Assembly (NCBI GenBank): GCA_035610365.1
Contig: CM069432.1
Coordinates: forward strand, 20,646,354-20,710,353
Length of the DNA stretch: 64,000 nt
Direction: 5' to 3'
Source of the DNA: Aquatica leii
Lineage: Eukaryota; Arthropoda; Insecta; Coleoptera; Lampyridae
The stretch's first letter is position 1. Every line of letters begins with the position of its first letter. The translations under genes were made by a program, and so were the position numbers. The notes beneath the pieces are model-generated. The model worked only from the letters and a program-made list of their open reading frames with translations, was not told where the DNA came from and did not search any database. Shown here in pieces: positions 33,641 to 46,000 of the stretch.

Positions 33641-33679
33641 ACCGACAATACAAAACTATCCAAAATAGAAAATTCTTTT

Positions 33680-34480
33680 CTGCTTACGCTGCTTAAGTCA
33701 TAGCATAAAAAAAGAAAAATTTTGCTCGACGTACATGCTTATTGAAATTCAAGTTTTAATCTGAAGATCTTGCTTATTATAAGTGATATAAACTCGGTTA
33801 ATTAAAAGCAAAGTTGCTAAATTAAACCGTGATTTATTATCTCTTACAAAAAATTGGTTATCTTGAATGGTTCATTCGTAACATGAAAAAACTAAAAATT
33901 GCAAATTTTGTAAATTAGCCATACTTCTTTTATTTGCCATCGTCTTCAAAAATTATTAGTAGTATGTGGCATTTCTTTTTAAGTTGATTTGATTTTGTCT
34001 TACAAACACAAAGTTCATTTATTCTGATGGGCGCAATATGAGATAAGCTTATTGTCGGATTTTTGAAACCGTTAATGTATGACACATTCACATGTCAAAT
34101 AATTTTGAGTGAAAGAACTACAAAAAGCGTAAATCTATGGTAATCTATGGTGATGTACACATTCCTTACAATGTTATAATGTATATCAGCAAAATCTTTA
34201 CAATGTCATAACATGTATTGTATATTAGCAAATTCTTTACAATGTCATAACACATAAGCAAATATTTTATAATGTAGGCTAACAATGAAATAGTAAAATG
34301 TAGAACCAAGCAATTTGAACTGTATAAATACTCAACTTTTTATTAATAAATTATCATTTAACATTAAGTTCTTTGATCACTGACACTTGCCCTAGAATCT
34401 GTTATTGTTGAAATATTGATTACCTGGGTAAGTGTCAAACTATTAAGTACGAAACACAACCGTGCTTAACAGTTTAGGAC
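33680..34480. other. No recognised gene
   Basis: AT-rich. Around 34160-34270 the string TTTACAATGT(C/T)ATAA recurs at intervals of roughly 45 bp, a small degenerate tandem repeat. Confidence 0.4.
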
Positions 34481-34489
34481 AATACAAGA

Positions 34490-35275
34490 CATTTGAAAAA
34501 CTGTTAAGGAAGTATGGAGGTAGGCAGTCAACAGAAAACAAGGAAAATATTTTAGGAGCTGTAAGAAAACAAATACTTATCGATGAATTTAAACAATGAA
34601 CTATTTTTTAACTTTATACAGATAAATGATAACGGTAATGTGTCAATAAGTCGGTTACAGTTTTGTCAAAAGCTTCTTGGTGAAAGAGAAAACGACTAAG
34701 ATTTTTAAAATTATTATTTTAATCGGCACAATAAACATTACTGGACCAAAGACAATCTACATTTGCATGCGCTTGTAACATCTCAGTACCAGTTTGGTTT
34801 TAACACTTAGGTGAGGTTTGTGGAAAAAATCGCGTTGTTATATATTTTGTATTTGATGGAACACTATTATTATTTAGGTTTGTTGACCCATCAAGTACTA
34901 AATTATGCAAATAAAGATCTTTTTCAACCTTTAATTTTTTTTGGCAGTAACAGGATGGAGCACACAATGCAAGAATCGTAACCGAGCTATTTCATAAACT
35001 CTTCTCTGCTATATAGATGGGAACAAATGTACCAGTTGCTTTGCCTGCTAGGTCCCCGGATCTAAACTTTTTAAAAATTTTTTATGTAGATATGTCAAAA
35101 ATACAGTTTTTTAGACAAACTTTATTTATGATCTTTTAGAACACTTACGAAGACGAGTAATAAATGTCATTCTTCCAAGAACAACACAACGTGCTGTACA
35201 AAACTCAGTTAAGAAGAGTCTACGATTACGTATTGCAGAAAAAAGAACCATTTTTCAACATTTACTTTAAACGTA
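34490..35275 (+). pseudogene. mariner/Tc1-like transposase remnant
   Basis: The N-terminal end reads LLRKYGGRQSTENKENILGA. Then come NDNGNVSISRLQFCQKLLGE and a catalytic-core stretch, NYYFNRHNKHYWTKDNLH, where the family reads NxHNxHYWS..NPH. VALPARSPDLNFLKIFYVDM follows near 35050, the third catalytic block, and the terminal YDYVLQKKEPFFNI. Many stops and frameshifts; ends not found. A shorter relative is at 51990-52450. Confidence 0.65.
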
Positions 35276-35299
35276 GCGCTGTTTGTCATATGACTTAAA

Positions 35300-37850
35300 T
35301 TACTTTTTAAAATAGCATAATTTTGGAATGACGATCATCTTGCAAACACAATTAAAAACAGAATTTAAGCAGCTAAATGTTTACGCTTGCTTGCTTTTTG
35401 TAGTTTTTTCACTGAAAATTGTTTGCTTGGATTAAATAAATGATTCAATGATTAAATAAACAATTTATATCGCGTAATTCCTGACAATTGCTTCACCACA
35501 CTATAACTAGTTGATGAGCATTTTTAAAAAAACAAAACTAAATGATTACTGGATTTTACCCGACTTTTATGGTGGTTCACAGTTCTACAGCTTCTAAGAT
35601 TATGACACGATTTGAGATACGTTGCCATATCCTTTCAGATGTAAAAGTTGCAAAGTGGAGATTTCATCTTTGCAAATGTGCATCCACAGTTTAAAAACAA
35701 TAATAATAATACAGCAAATTGGACTCCCAATAAAAACATCGCGACGCCAATTAATCAACATGCCTTATTGTTAAATTTTCTTTTTTTTACCGATTCTACA
35801 ATTTTTTCTCTTATTAATATTAAGCAAATGCGTTACTGACTATAAAAAAGCACTAAGAGACGAACTTCACTTTAACATGAATCCTTTCTCTAGTCTTAAC
35901 AAAATTATAACGCTAATAATCTTTACAATTGTTTGACTGTGGATACAATTTTGACATTCAAAATTTACTCAAATTTTATTTTACCTACTTTCGTCCTATG
36001 TTGATAACTTTACAGTGAAATCGTTTATGATGTAACTAGTAATTACCGATAGTTTTTATTATAAAACTTTATAAATTAAGTTTATTAAATTGTCATCTAC
36101 GCATTTTAAAATTTGAACATAAATTATCGGTTTAGTAGAATATGTGTGTTTCGGTCGAGTTGCTTTTGGTGACTACCACGGCTTTTTTTGCGGATAAGGG
36201 TAGCTTTGTCGATGCCGTAATATTACAACAGGATCAAAACCGCCACAATTTTTGTATTGAAATTTAGATTTCAAAAACAATTTGTTTTTATTTAATATAT
36301 ATTTTTGTTCCAAATTAATCAAAGATCTAATTGCATATAATATATTATATTATAAAATTACTTGTTTAAATAAATTAAAAAAAAAACACCTGAAAGGATT
36401 AAAGTTTTGACAAACATTTTCTTGACAGAATTAGAGTTGTGAGTTGATACCACTTCGATTTTTCAACCGGAAGACCATCTAAAAAACTCTCATTGTAACC
36501 GTCGTTTGATTTTCATACTATTGACTTTTGTTCTGACTCTCGTATTTACGTTCATTTTAATTTGGCGTTTGCATTTGTCATTTAAGAAATTTTCTAGTTG
36601 ATTAACATATGTTAAATCATCTTTGTTATTTTAAATTTTGAATAATTTTTTTAATATTTTAAATATATATATAATTTTAGGTTTTTTAGAAACTATAAAT
36701 TATATTATTTATTTTTGTCAGCTGCTAAACGAACAATTTTGGGTTTATTAATTTTTTTTTCTTTCAGATTTAATTACTTTTATAAAGCATTCGTTTGTTT
36801 AAAAGTTTTAATAGGGTAATAATTTATGTTGAGTTTACTTTATTGCCTAGGAGCATTTTGGTACTTAATTCTCTTCTACGTGCCTTTGATTGTATCCTAG
36901 CTGTATTCTTGTTTAATTTATTGTTTTCTTTAACAAATTTTTGTCGATGTTTAGTGCAATGCATACATGTGTTTTATTTGAAATTTTTTTGTTTATTTTT
37001 AAATTGTGCAATAAGTTTTTATTGCTCTAATAAATGTCAGAATTTAAACTGCAACAAAGCTTTTAATCAGGTCATTTTTCGTGTTGTGTTTTAAATTTAG
37101 TATTACAGATTGAGCGACATATGTACTTTAAGGTAAGTTTTAAAAGTACATTAAACCACCTGCGTGTTTTCTGGTTGACAAAATCTAGAAAGTAAATAAG
37201 CAACTAACGCAATTTCTTTGTATGGCGCCCATTACCAATTTTGACTTTTCACTTTGACGTTTCAAAGTCCGAATTTTCGTATGTAAAAAAACCCATACCT
37301 AGCCATTGAGTTTTATTCAGTTATTTATTTCAAGGCAATTACTTCAAATACAATCTGAAATTATTGAATAATATTTAGCTTTTTTAATCTCGCTAATAAC
37401 GTAGGATATTCATATATTCACTTAAAAGCATATTTATTATATTTTCAGTATCTTTTCCAAGATCGTGGATCTTAACATACTTTTTATTGAGCACCCTGTG
37501 GATATGCTTTTTCCGTGCTGTATGAAATTGACTAAGTAATTGAATAATGTAAAAAATTACGTTTACCAAATTTGTAAAGCTTGTCACTTGTACCTCGCAT
37601 TTTTATTGTTAAAACAATTCGTAGAAGCACCTTGTACCAATGATGATGATTGCAGTAATAAGTTTTTGTGAGACTGTAAATCGTTTTCAATTGTTGCATT
37701 ATTCGACAAAATTCATATCAAGATTTTTAACTGTGGATATAATTTTTAGACGTTTCATGTTGTTTTAAAATCTCAGAGAGGTGCTTTCAATCTTTAAAAC
37801 CCTCAATAGAAAAAGAACTTAAAAGAGAACCAGCAGTTCAATAAACACAG
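35300..37850. other. AT-rich stretch without a recognised gene
   Basis: No gene or element signature found on either strand. Frames such as 36795-37094 are Phe/Leu/Cys-rich with no motif. Confidence 0.4.
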
Positions 37851-37875
37851 TTTTTTTAATTGAATAAACTCACCA

Positions 37876-38180
37876 GTTACGCATAATATTTTCACCATTT
37901 TTCATATTTCTCAAATAATAAAATGCGTTAAATCTTCAACCAGTATCATTATACGGAAAACGGAAAAAGCTTCTTTCGCCAAAAAATATTTTGGTTTCTG
38001 GTTGGTTAGTTGACCAAAGACTAAAACTTGAATTTATTATTGTATCAAAGGTCTCTACTTTGGATTCTCTTGAAATAGGTGTAGTAGACGTCGCTGGAGT
38101 AGCTTCTTTAGATGTCTCTAGAGCAGGCTCTACTCGAGCAATATCGGTGGCTTGATTAGTAAAGGCGTCATAATTAAGAT
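37876..38180 (-). pseudogene. hAT/ZMYM-type protein, N-terminal exon fragment
   Basis: Minus-strand frame reads DAFTNQATDIARVEP, a Ser/Thr-rich linker, IFFGERSFFRFPYNDTG, one stop, then FYYLRNMKNGENIMRNW. The last block resembles the segment just before the TTF-type zinc finger in ZMYM-like hAT proteins (YYR.L.NGE...R.WL.YS). A consensus donor GTGAGT follows at 37875-37870. No downstream exons recognised. Confidence 0.45.
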
Positions 38181-38479
38181 TTAATAAAATTAACAGGCTT
38201 TCAGATTCTTTTTGAATTTAAACTTGCTTTTTGACCTTTTTTCTTTTGTATACTGACCACTTGATAATAATAACGAAACAGAAGCGTTTTCGAATGCATT
38301 TTGAATGTTTCAAAGTTCTTAAACTTTTTTAAGAGCTTCAAGGTTTGGTTAAAACCAAACCTTAGCAATAAAATAGAGAGTTTTTTTAACATTACATCTA
38401 AACAAAGCTAACAAAATAACCCTCTACACATAAAGTTAATGAAGTATATACAATAGAAAAAAATCAAGTAATACGTAAT

Positions 38480-38717
38480 TTTTTAGAGTTAATTGTTGAT
38501 TTAATGCAAAACTTTACACTTGTAGAAAATTATATTTAGCGTAAATTGAAACCGCAGAATCAAAAATCTGCATGCGTTAATTGTGATAATAGCTATATCT
38601 AGATCGCACCTATTTTACGTTTAATAAATGCACAAATTAATGACAAGTACAAAAAGGTACTTACAGTTGTTTAAGACATGCGGATAGCTATCACCACGCT
38701 TCAATAATCCCTTTTAA
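38480..38717 (+). repeat. Interspersed repeat C-like sequence, left of Kolobok-like insertion
   Basis: Colinear with 48580-48770 (shared TTAATTGTGATAATA and CTATATCTAG-type blocks). It is interrupted at TTAA 38714-38717 and resumes at 41394. Confidence 0.65.
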
Positions 38718-38989
38718 GGGCTGGGTTAGGGTTTTCACTTTCGAAAAATCAAATTTCTTTTTTTTGTCTTATCTTATTGTTTAACATTTTAAGAATATAT
38801 CTTTAAAATTTTAAGCCGATCTAAGCAATATTCTTGAAGTTATTGTCTTATTAATTTCCTGGCCTTTAACGCTATGGGCGATCGAGATAGCAGTGCAGCT
38901 GTCAAACAGGTATAGAGTTTATTCATTGCTTTGACGTTTAACCGTGCGCTTGTCATTTTATAATTTTTCAAGAAATTTTCTGTACAAAA

Positions 38990-40795
38990 ATGCCGAGAGT
39001 AAGCAAAGTTTCGAGAGAAGACCGACAAAGTGGAAGGACTTATTTGTGTAGATCAAAAAAAAAGTTTAATCCGAATAAAATAATTAAAGATGAGGCTACC
39101 ACAAAAAGTGCTTCATCGAAGAAAATCAAGCTAAATACCAGTGCAAGTGTACCAGAAGACGTTGAAAAACATTACAGAATCATCGATTTTTTGCTTGTTT
39201 TTTCAACCATCGCAAGTTTAGTAAAATGTGCTCAGTGTGATGGTTTAGTTCAGTTCAAAAGCTGCAAAAAAGAAGGCATTGGCTTCCAAATCCAAGTCAA
39301 ATGTGCAAATTGTGATCCACGCTTTATACCGTCGAGTGAAAAAACTGGTCATCGCTATGAAATCAACACTCGTTTTGCCTTTGTAATGCGTACATTAGGT
39401 TTGGGTTTAGCAGGCTGCAATAAATTTTGCGGGTTCATGGACATTGCAAGTAGTTTTTTATCTAAACCATCTTATTGGGATCTCATGAAATCAATTTGCT
39501 GCAGCATCCAAACGACTGCTGAAAAATTTCTTGTTTCCGCCGCAGACGAAGAAAAACAGCAAACACGTGCAAATTCAGAGTCAGACACTTTGACCGTTTC
39601 TGGTGACGGCACGTGGCAGAAGCAAGGTTTCAGCTCTTCTTTTGGCGTCGCTTCCTTGATTGGATATTGGTCTGGAAAAGTTATCGATATTTTCGTAAGT
39701 AGTTCGCACTGTCAGGCTTGCAAATTATGGAGAAAGCAATTAAACACTAATGAATTTGAAGAGTGGTACCAAGAACATGTTGAAAATGATGAATGCCAAG
39801 CCAATCACACCGGACCATCAGGTAACATGGAAGTTAATGCTGTTATCGAATTGTTCCGCCGATCAGAAAAAAATTACGGAACAAAGATCAGCAACTATAT
39901 CGGAGACGGTGACAGTAAAACTTACGGCAATTTAGTGAAAACTAAACCTTACGGTGAAAATTTCACTATAAATAAAAAAGAATGTGTAGGTCACGTGCAA
40001 AAAAGAATGGGTAAACGTCTACGTGATCTAGTGAATAAAACTGTAGAAAATAAAGTTGTAAAAACCGGAAAGAATGCTGGTAAAACAAGGCAAAGTAAGT
40101 TACTCGGCGGCAAAGGAAAACTCACTGGAAACGTCATTGATAATTTGAGTCGATACTACGGAGCAGCAATCAGACATAATTGTGATTCGCTGGAAGGAAT
40201 GAAAAATGCAATCTGGGCAACGTTCTACCACCAGCAGTCAACAGACGATAACCCTCAACACCATAAGTGCATGAGCGGTGAGAACTCGTGGTGTCCATAT
40301 CAAAAAGCTTTGGCCACAACAGGAGTGGAAAATTTTAAACATGGCTACACTCCACTTCCACAAGATGTCATACAAGCGATCAAACCGATTTATGAAGATT
40401 TGAGTAAAGACGAACTTCTAGAAAGGTGTCTTGGAGGCTTTACTCAAAATGCCAACGAAAGTTTGAACCAGCTGATTTGGAGAATTGCACCGAAAAAATT
40501 ATCTGGCAGCAGACAAATTGTTGAATTTGCATCTTATGTAGCTGCATGCACTTTCAATGAAGGTGCTGGTGCTTTTCTAACTTTTCTGTCTGATATGAAC
40601 GTCAGTGTCGGCCCAAGCGCTCATGATTATGCGACATTCGCGGACAGCAATCGCATTGACAGGGCCGAGATTCAGGCTGAGCAGCAGAGCAAAGAAGCCA
40701 GAATAAAAAAAAGACTTGAGAGAAAAGAGGCTGAAGACATCGACAATGCCGCAGGAAGTCTGCTATATGGAGCTGGAATCAATGATTCTGTGTAA
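38990..40795 (+). CDS. Kolobok/Mutator-like transposase, intact 601-aa ORF
   Basis: Uninterrupted frame. A basic N-terminus (residues 1-60) is followed by a zinc-ribbon-like pair, C80-x2-C83 and C105-x2-C108. The putative catalytic core has Asp206 in SGDGTWQKQGF, Asp306/308 in YIGDGDSKTYG, a Cys/His element ECVGHVQKRMGKRLR (331-345), and Glu490 in GGFTQNANESLNQLIW, a D-D-E layout. C427/C435 lie in a second Cys cluster. Residues 555-582 are charged and may form a coiled coil. The start at 38990 is the first ATG after the left end and has A at -3. No frameshift or stop is seen, unlike every other transposase here, so the copy may be functional or very young. Assignment to Kolobok rests mainly on the TTAA duplication. 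Confidence 0.85.
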   Translation: MPRVSKVSREDRQSGRTYLCRSKKKFNPNKIIKDEATTKSASSKKIKLNTSASVPEDVEKHYRIIDFLLVFSTIASLVKCAQCDGLVQFKSCKKEGIGFQIQVKCANCDPRFIPSSEKTGHRYEINTRFAFVMRTLGLGLAGCNKFCGFMDIASSFLSKPSYWDLMKSICCSIQTTAEKFLVSAADEEKQQTRANSESDTLTVSGDGTWQKQGFSSSFGVASLIGYWSGKVIDIFVSSSHCQACKLWRKQLNTNEFEEWYQEHVENDECQANHTGPSGNMEVNAVIELFRRSEKNYGTKISNYIGDGDSKTYGNLVKTKPYGENFTINKKECVGHVQKRMGKRLRDLVNKTVENKVVKTGKNAGKTRQSKLLGGKGKLTGNVIDNLSRYYGAAIRHNCDSLEGMKNAIWATFYHQQSTDDNPQHHKCMSGENSWCPYQKALATTGVENFKHGYTPLPQDVIQAIKPIYEDLSKDELLERCLGGFTQNANESLNQLIWRIAPKKLSGSRQIVEFASYVAACTFNEGAGAFLTFLSDMNVSVGPSAHDYATFADSNRIDRAEIQAEQQSKEARIKKRLERKEAEDIDNAAGSLLYGAGINDSV

Positions 40796-40877
40796 GTTGG
40801 AAAAACAAATTTTTTTCTTCACTTTTTTAGTTCATAAACTTTAGACGCGTTTTTCTCAAAACTACTTTTTCAAAGTC

Positions 40878-41192
40878 CGTGTTCACTGCCATTTAAAAAC
40901 TACTTGACCGATTCATTTCAAACTTTGTACACATTTTCTATATATAAAATACCTCCCCCCAACGTTTAGTAAATTTTTTTTTTTTTTATTTTAAGGGTGT
41001 TTCCCACCCACAAAATGACGGAATTTTTTGTGGACAATAAGAGTTCACACTTTAGATAGCCGCCAAAAATTTTTAAATAAAAAAAAAAGATCAGAGAACG
41101 TTGGGGGGAAGATTTGATTATTATTTGACTAAATTTTCATGGTTTTTCATTTTCAGATAATTTCCGGCCGAGTTATAGTGAACACGGCAAAT
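40878..41192. repeat. Internal inverted repeat in Kolobok-like 3' region
   Basis: CCGTGTTCACT plus, about 80 bp on, CCCCCCAACGTT form the left arm (40877-40974). AACGTTGGGGGG plus AGTGAACACGG form the right arm in mirrored order (41098-41188). A third related motif, GACGTTCTGGGGGAAG, lies near 41207. Likely subterminal sites or a structured 3' end. Confidence 0.65.
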
Positions 41193-41393
41193 TGTTTTTT
41201 TTTCCAAGACGTTCTGGGGGAAGCTCTGTTACCGACTTATGCTTCGATATTTCTGCATGATAAAATTACACAACATTGTCAAAAGTATGCTCAATAATGT
41301 ACAAAACGTTCGAATCAAATTGCTCAATCCATATTTGAGAAAAAAAATCGAAAAAAAAGTGTTTTTTTTTACGTTGAAACCCTAACCCCTCCC

Positions 41394-41970
41394 TTAAATC
41401 GCTAAGAAAATGAAGTGAAATTAGATATAAGATTGTATCACAATTAAATTGCTTATCGACAAACAATGAATCGTAGTCAAATGCGTCAAACATCCGAGTG
41501 GTTTTCACTATTCTTATTGCAGGTGTGCTTCCAACGTTACATCACATGAAGTACAAATACGACTTATTCCTCTAGATTGTTGCGGAAGTAAATTAATTAA
41601 GCAAGATCCTCTTTTAGTACGTGCTGCTAATTATAGCATCCGGCGGAAGGTAATGGATTAATCATGAATCCTTCTAAAGTGGCTCAACACGTGGCGGTCG
41701 TAAATCAGTATCACAATTACGGAAAAAAATTAACGAAAATATGAGTTTATGCTTACCACAAGAAGGCTTTCACAAAAGCAGCGATAGTAATACATCAATT
41801 TATAACACAGATACTTGTGAAAATTTAGCAGTGAAAAATTCCTGGGCGCAGACTACAATCTGCAAAAAAAATATTTTTTTAATTTCACATTTATCTCTGC
41901 CCCTGCTACAAAAAGAGGGCGTTTCAAAAATAAATCTTATAAGGAGACAAACACTAAAACACTTTTAACA
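41394..41970 (+). repeat. Repeat C-like sequence, right of Kolobok-like insertion
   Basis: Continues the interrupted repeat; colinear with 48773-49170 (shared CAATTAAATTGCTTATCG-like block, CATAAAAGCAGC-like block, ACACAGAT.CTTGTGAAA). The 75-codon frame 41741-41968 inside it is not conserved in the sister copy. Confidence 0.65.
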
Positions 41971-41979
41971 TAACATCTT

Positions 41980-42640
41980 TAACTGCCTTTTTAAATGGAA
42001 TAGAGAATAGTAACCAACCTTTAAGGTAATTATTGCATAATGAAAATAATAGAACTGCCTTTTTTGTTTTTATAATACTAAGGTAAACATTGTGTCACAG
42101 TGGTTGTCGCGGTCGCATCCTTAAATATGCTCCGATAATTTTAGACACGCGGTAAAGCACTTTGTATGTGTGTCCATTTATTTAAATTATAATAAAAAAA
42201 GTACTTTATACATCTTTAAGCCATTTTTAAGCGGGTATTTATTATGCATGTGACTGGGCAGTTTCTTTGAAAGATTTTGATATTTTATCTATGTTTCTCT
42301 GTATCATTGGTTCACTTTTCAATATCGTCTTTAAAACGCGACTCTTCTTTCAAAACGTTTTTATTCAAAAACTACATACTTTAAGCTTCTTATGTCCTTC
42401 TCAAGCTTTTTTTTTGAAGTGGGTACTTGTAGTTTGTAAAACACCTTAAAAATAATTTTTATTAATTTACTTAATTAATTAACTATTCAGTTGAATCTTG
42501 TTTGATTCCAGTGTCGCCAATTGGAGATTTCTCGTTTTGCCGGATATTTTAAATATTAAAGCAAAAAAGAAATGTCAGAAAAATGTTTTGCTGAATTGTT
42601 ATCTTATTGGATGTAATCGGCTATTTTGCTACATTAAAGG
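41980..42640. other. No recognised gene
   Basis: AT-rich flank between repeats C and A; nothing supported. Confidence 0.35.
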
Positions 42641-43065
42641 TATTTAAAAAATTCTTTATTTGATATTTGAATCAAACTTGCAATGCTTGCAATGGAGCTC
42701 ACTTTAAATTATAAATCAAATATTTAATTAACTGTTAAATTGTTAGAAAAAATTGTTTTTAAAAGAAAATAAAAATAATTCGAATAATTTACATACGTAC
42801 AAAATATATAAGAAAAACTGTAAAAAAGGCGAATACACCCACTTCCAGTTTCTCTATCAAACCCATCTTTTGACAGAATCAAGAGAATATAAAAAGCCAG
42901 CTACATACCAAACTTCAAATTACTAGAACTTTTGGTTCGAGAGCTATCGTGGGTACATCGTTACACACACACAGACACCTACAATTTTTTTATCAAAAAT
43001 ACATTTTTCTGATTCAGGAGGCCTTAAAAAGGTAAATTATGCAAAAAAAATTGAAAAAGCATATA
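42641..43065 (+). repeat. Interspersed repeat A, copy 3 (left part)
   Basis: Matches 32270-32670, including the TCGAGAG-TATCGTGGGTAC block, a short ACACAC stretch and AAATTATGCAAAA. It is interrupted by the RTE-like LINE and completed by 46164-46190. Confidence 0.75.
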
Positions 43066-46000
43066 TATATTACATATATATATATTATCAATAATCTTTT
43101 ACCCTAAGGTGTAAGGTGGTTTTACATTATTATCTTATAATAATATTGTTACTATATTACATTTTATTTTATTATTTTATTTGCATGCACAAATTTTGAC
43201 CATTCTTTCTTATTTTTTGCCAACGTTTTTGCTTCTGTCCATGTTTTACCTTTTTCTTGCAGTACTTTACTTATTTCATCGTTCCACGTCTTTCTTGGTC
43301 TTCCTTTTGCTTTACTTCTCTGTATTCCAGCTTCCCATATTTGTTTAATTTGTTGATTGTTTTGATTCTACACATGTGTCCAAACCATTTCAATTTCTGT
43401 TTTTCTACAAACTTAATAATATGTTCAGCTCCTAGTTCTTCTCTTACTACGTCATTCTTTATTCTATCTCTTCTAGTTATTCCTTTTACTTTTCTCAAAT
43501 ATTTCATATCGATTGCTTGAATTTTGCTTTTCATTGCTTTTGCTAAAATCTAACTCTCACTTCCGTACGTTAGTATTGGTCTAAAAATTGTTTTATATAT
43601 TGTCATTTTTGTTGTTATGGCTACTTCTTTTTTTCCTATAAATGCCTTGCTTAAGCTGTGGTATATTTTTGCTGCGTTTCCAATCCTTTCATTTATTTCA
43701 TTTTCCATATTTCCTTCTCTCTCTATTATCACTCCTAAATATTTGAGTACATCAACTTGCTCTATTTTTGTTTGGTTTATTTCTAATTGGACATTTTTGT
43801 TTTCTTTGCTTATCACCATTATTTTTGTTTTTTCTGTATTTATTTTCATATTTCTCTTGGATAGTTTTTCTTTCCATATTTGTAAATTTTTCTGTAGGTC
43901 TTCTTTTTTCCCTGCGCATAACATTACATCGTCGGCAAAAGCACATTCTGATACGTTTACCGGTATTAATTTGTTGAATCCTATGTGTAGCTTTTTGGTT
44001 TTCTGTGATGTGGCTTTGATTATATCGTCCATTATTATTATGAATAATGTCGGGCTCAACACTCCACCTTGCCTTAAACCATCATTAATTTCAAAGATTT
44101 CCGAATGTGCATTTTTTTTTCTCACGTAACTCTTATTGTTTTCATACAAACTTTTGATCCCTTTTATTAATTTTGGATTTACATTTTTTTTTCTTAGACT
44201 ATTCCATACTTCTTTTTGCGTTACCTTGTCAAAAGCTTTTTCAACGTCTAGGAAAGCCATATATATTTCTGAATTTTTTATTCTGTTTTTCTCTATCATT
44301 TGTTTTATACTGAATTTATGGTCCTGTACGCTTCTCCCTTTTCTGAAACCACTTTGTGCTTCTGCTAAGTTTTCTTCTATTTGATATCTCAATCTTTTGT
44401 CTAATACACGTTCATACACCTTTGATACCACACTTAGTAATGTTATGCCTCTGTAGTTTGCACACTCTCTGCTGTCGCCCTTTTTGAATATTGGTAATAT
44501 GATTCCTATCTTCCAATCGTCGGGTATTTGTCCTGTGTTCCACGCTTCATTTAAAATTTTTGTTAGTGTTTCTATCGCTTTATTTCCTAAAATTTTCAGC
44601 ATATCTGCATTTATTTTGTCATGACCTGCCGATTTTCCTTTTTTCATACTTTTAATTGCTTGTGTTACTTCTTCTGTTTTTATATTATTTTCGTCCTCGT
44701 CTTGTGAGTAGTTGGGTTCTTGATAGTTTCTAAGATTGTTTTGTTTGTCGGTGTTATGGAGTTCCCAGAAGTATTCTTTCCATCTTTTCATGATTTCTTT
44801 TTCTTCCGGTACTACTTTGTTGTCTTTTGTTTTTAATTATTTTAATGTATACCTATTTTCTTTTCTTAGATTTTTTTAGAATTTTGTAAAATAGCTTTTG
44901 GTTTCTTTGGCTGTTTGTTTCTAATTTTTTTCCGAAATCTTTCCATGCTTCTTGTTTAGCTTGTAGTACCATTTCCTTTACTTTAATTCGTTGTTGCTTG
45001 TACACTGTGTAATTTTCTTTGGTTTTATTGGTCAGGTATAAGTTCCATTTTTTTTTCTTGTTTTTGACTTGGTCTTTGATTTCTTGATTCCACCATCTAG
45101 TTTGTTTCTTGTTTTTGTTTATTGTTATAGTTCCACAATTTTCTTTCGCTGTTGTTAAAATCGTTTGTTTGAATTGATACCATCTTTGTTCTAGATTTAG
45201 GTCTCTCCACTTTTCCATGTTTTTTTCCATCTTTTTTCTGTTTCTTCTCTAAACTTCTTAGCTGTTTCTGGTTCTTGTAGTTTATATGTCTTAATTATTT
45301 CATTATCCTTTGTTTTTTTTTGCCTCATTGTTTTAAGGTTTCCTTTTTTCTGTGTGCGTAGTCTTACTTTTGCTACTATCAGGTAATGGTCGCTATAAAT
45401 TTCTGGTCTTCGTCTCACTTTGACATCAACAATTTCTTTCCTATATGGTCTGTTGATAAGAATATAATCTATTATGGACTTTTCGTTTCTACTTTTTACT
45501 TCTCTTGTGTATTTATGTATATTTTTATGAGGATAAAATGTATTTGTTACTATTAAGTTATTTTCTACACAGTAGTTTATTAGCCTTTCCCCATTTTTGT
45601 TTCTGTGTTCTTCTCCGTATTGTCCAATCACATCGGCTGTCACGTTGTTTCTTCTTCCAACACGGCTGTTGAAGTCTCCTAATATTATTACTCTGCCATT
45701 TAGGTTTTCTACTACTTCTGTCATTTTTTCCCAGAATTCGTCTTTCTTATTTGTTGTTTCGTCTTGGCTAGAGCCATATGTTATTATCATGGTTGTTTTG
45801 CTCTGTTGGTTTAGTTGTAGTTCTATTTGTAGTATATTTTTTGATATATATTTCCATTTCTTTATATTTTTCGCCTGTTCTTTTTTTATTAAACATCCTA
45901 CTCCTTCTGCTGCTCTTTGTTCTGCTGTTACTCCGCTATAAAATAATACGTGTCCTTTTTCTAATTTTATCATTCCTTGTCCTTTCTTTTTAGTTTCGGT

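Larger units (their letters stand above)
38718..41393 (+). mobile_element. Kolobok-like DNA transposon (TTAA target)
   Basis: Ends GGGCTGGGTTAGGGTTT (38718 on) and, reversed at 41393, GGGAGGGGTTAGGGTTT agree at 15 of 17 positions and are flanked by TTAA (38714-38717, 41394-41397). The related locus near 48773 lacks the element and has a single TTAA at the same point, so this is a real insertion with 4-bp duplication. Length 2676 bp with one gene. TTAA duplication and GGG termini fit Kolobok; piggyBac is excluded by the ends and protein. Database hits may be labelled Mutator-like transposase domain. Confidence 0.8.

Noticed and set aside
33590-33650. CTGAATATG..GTGTGACGAAATC in repeat B as a hammerhead
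   Set aside because: Core strand is poor and stems are 3 bp or less.
38718-41393. GGGTTAGGG at both ends could suggest telomeric repeat (TTAGG) sequence
   Set aside because: Only one or two units are present, they are placed as inverted transposon ends next to TTAA, and no tandem array exists.
43617-45993. Plus-strand frames of 69-170 codons rich in Phe, Leu, Ile and Ser
   Set aside because: They are the antisense of the AT-rich minus-strand LINE gene, not membrane proteins.
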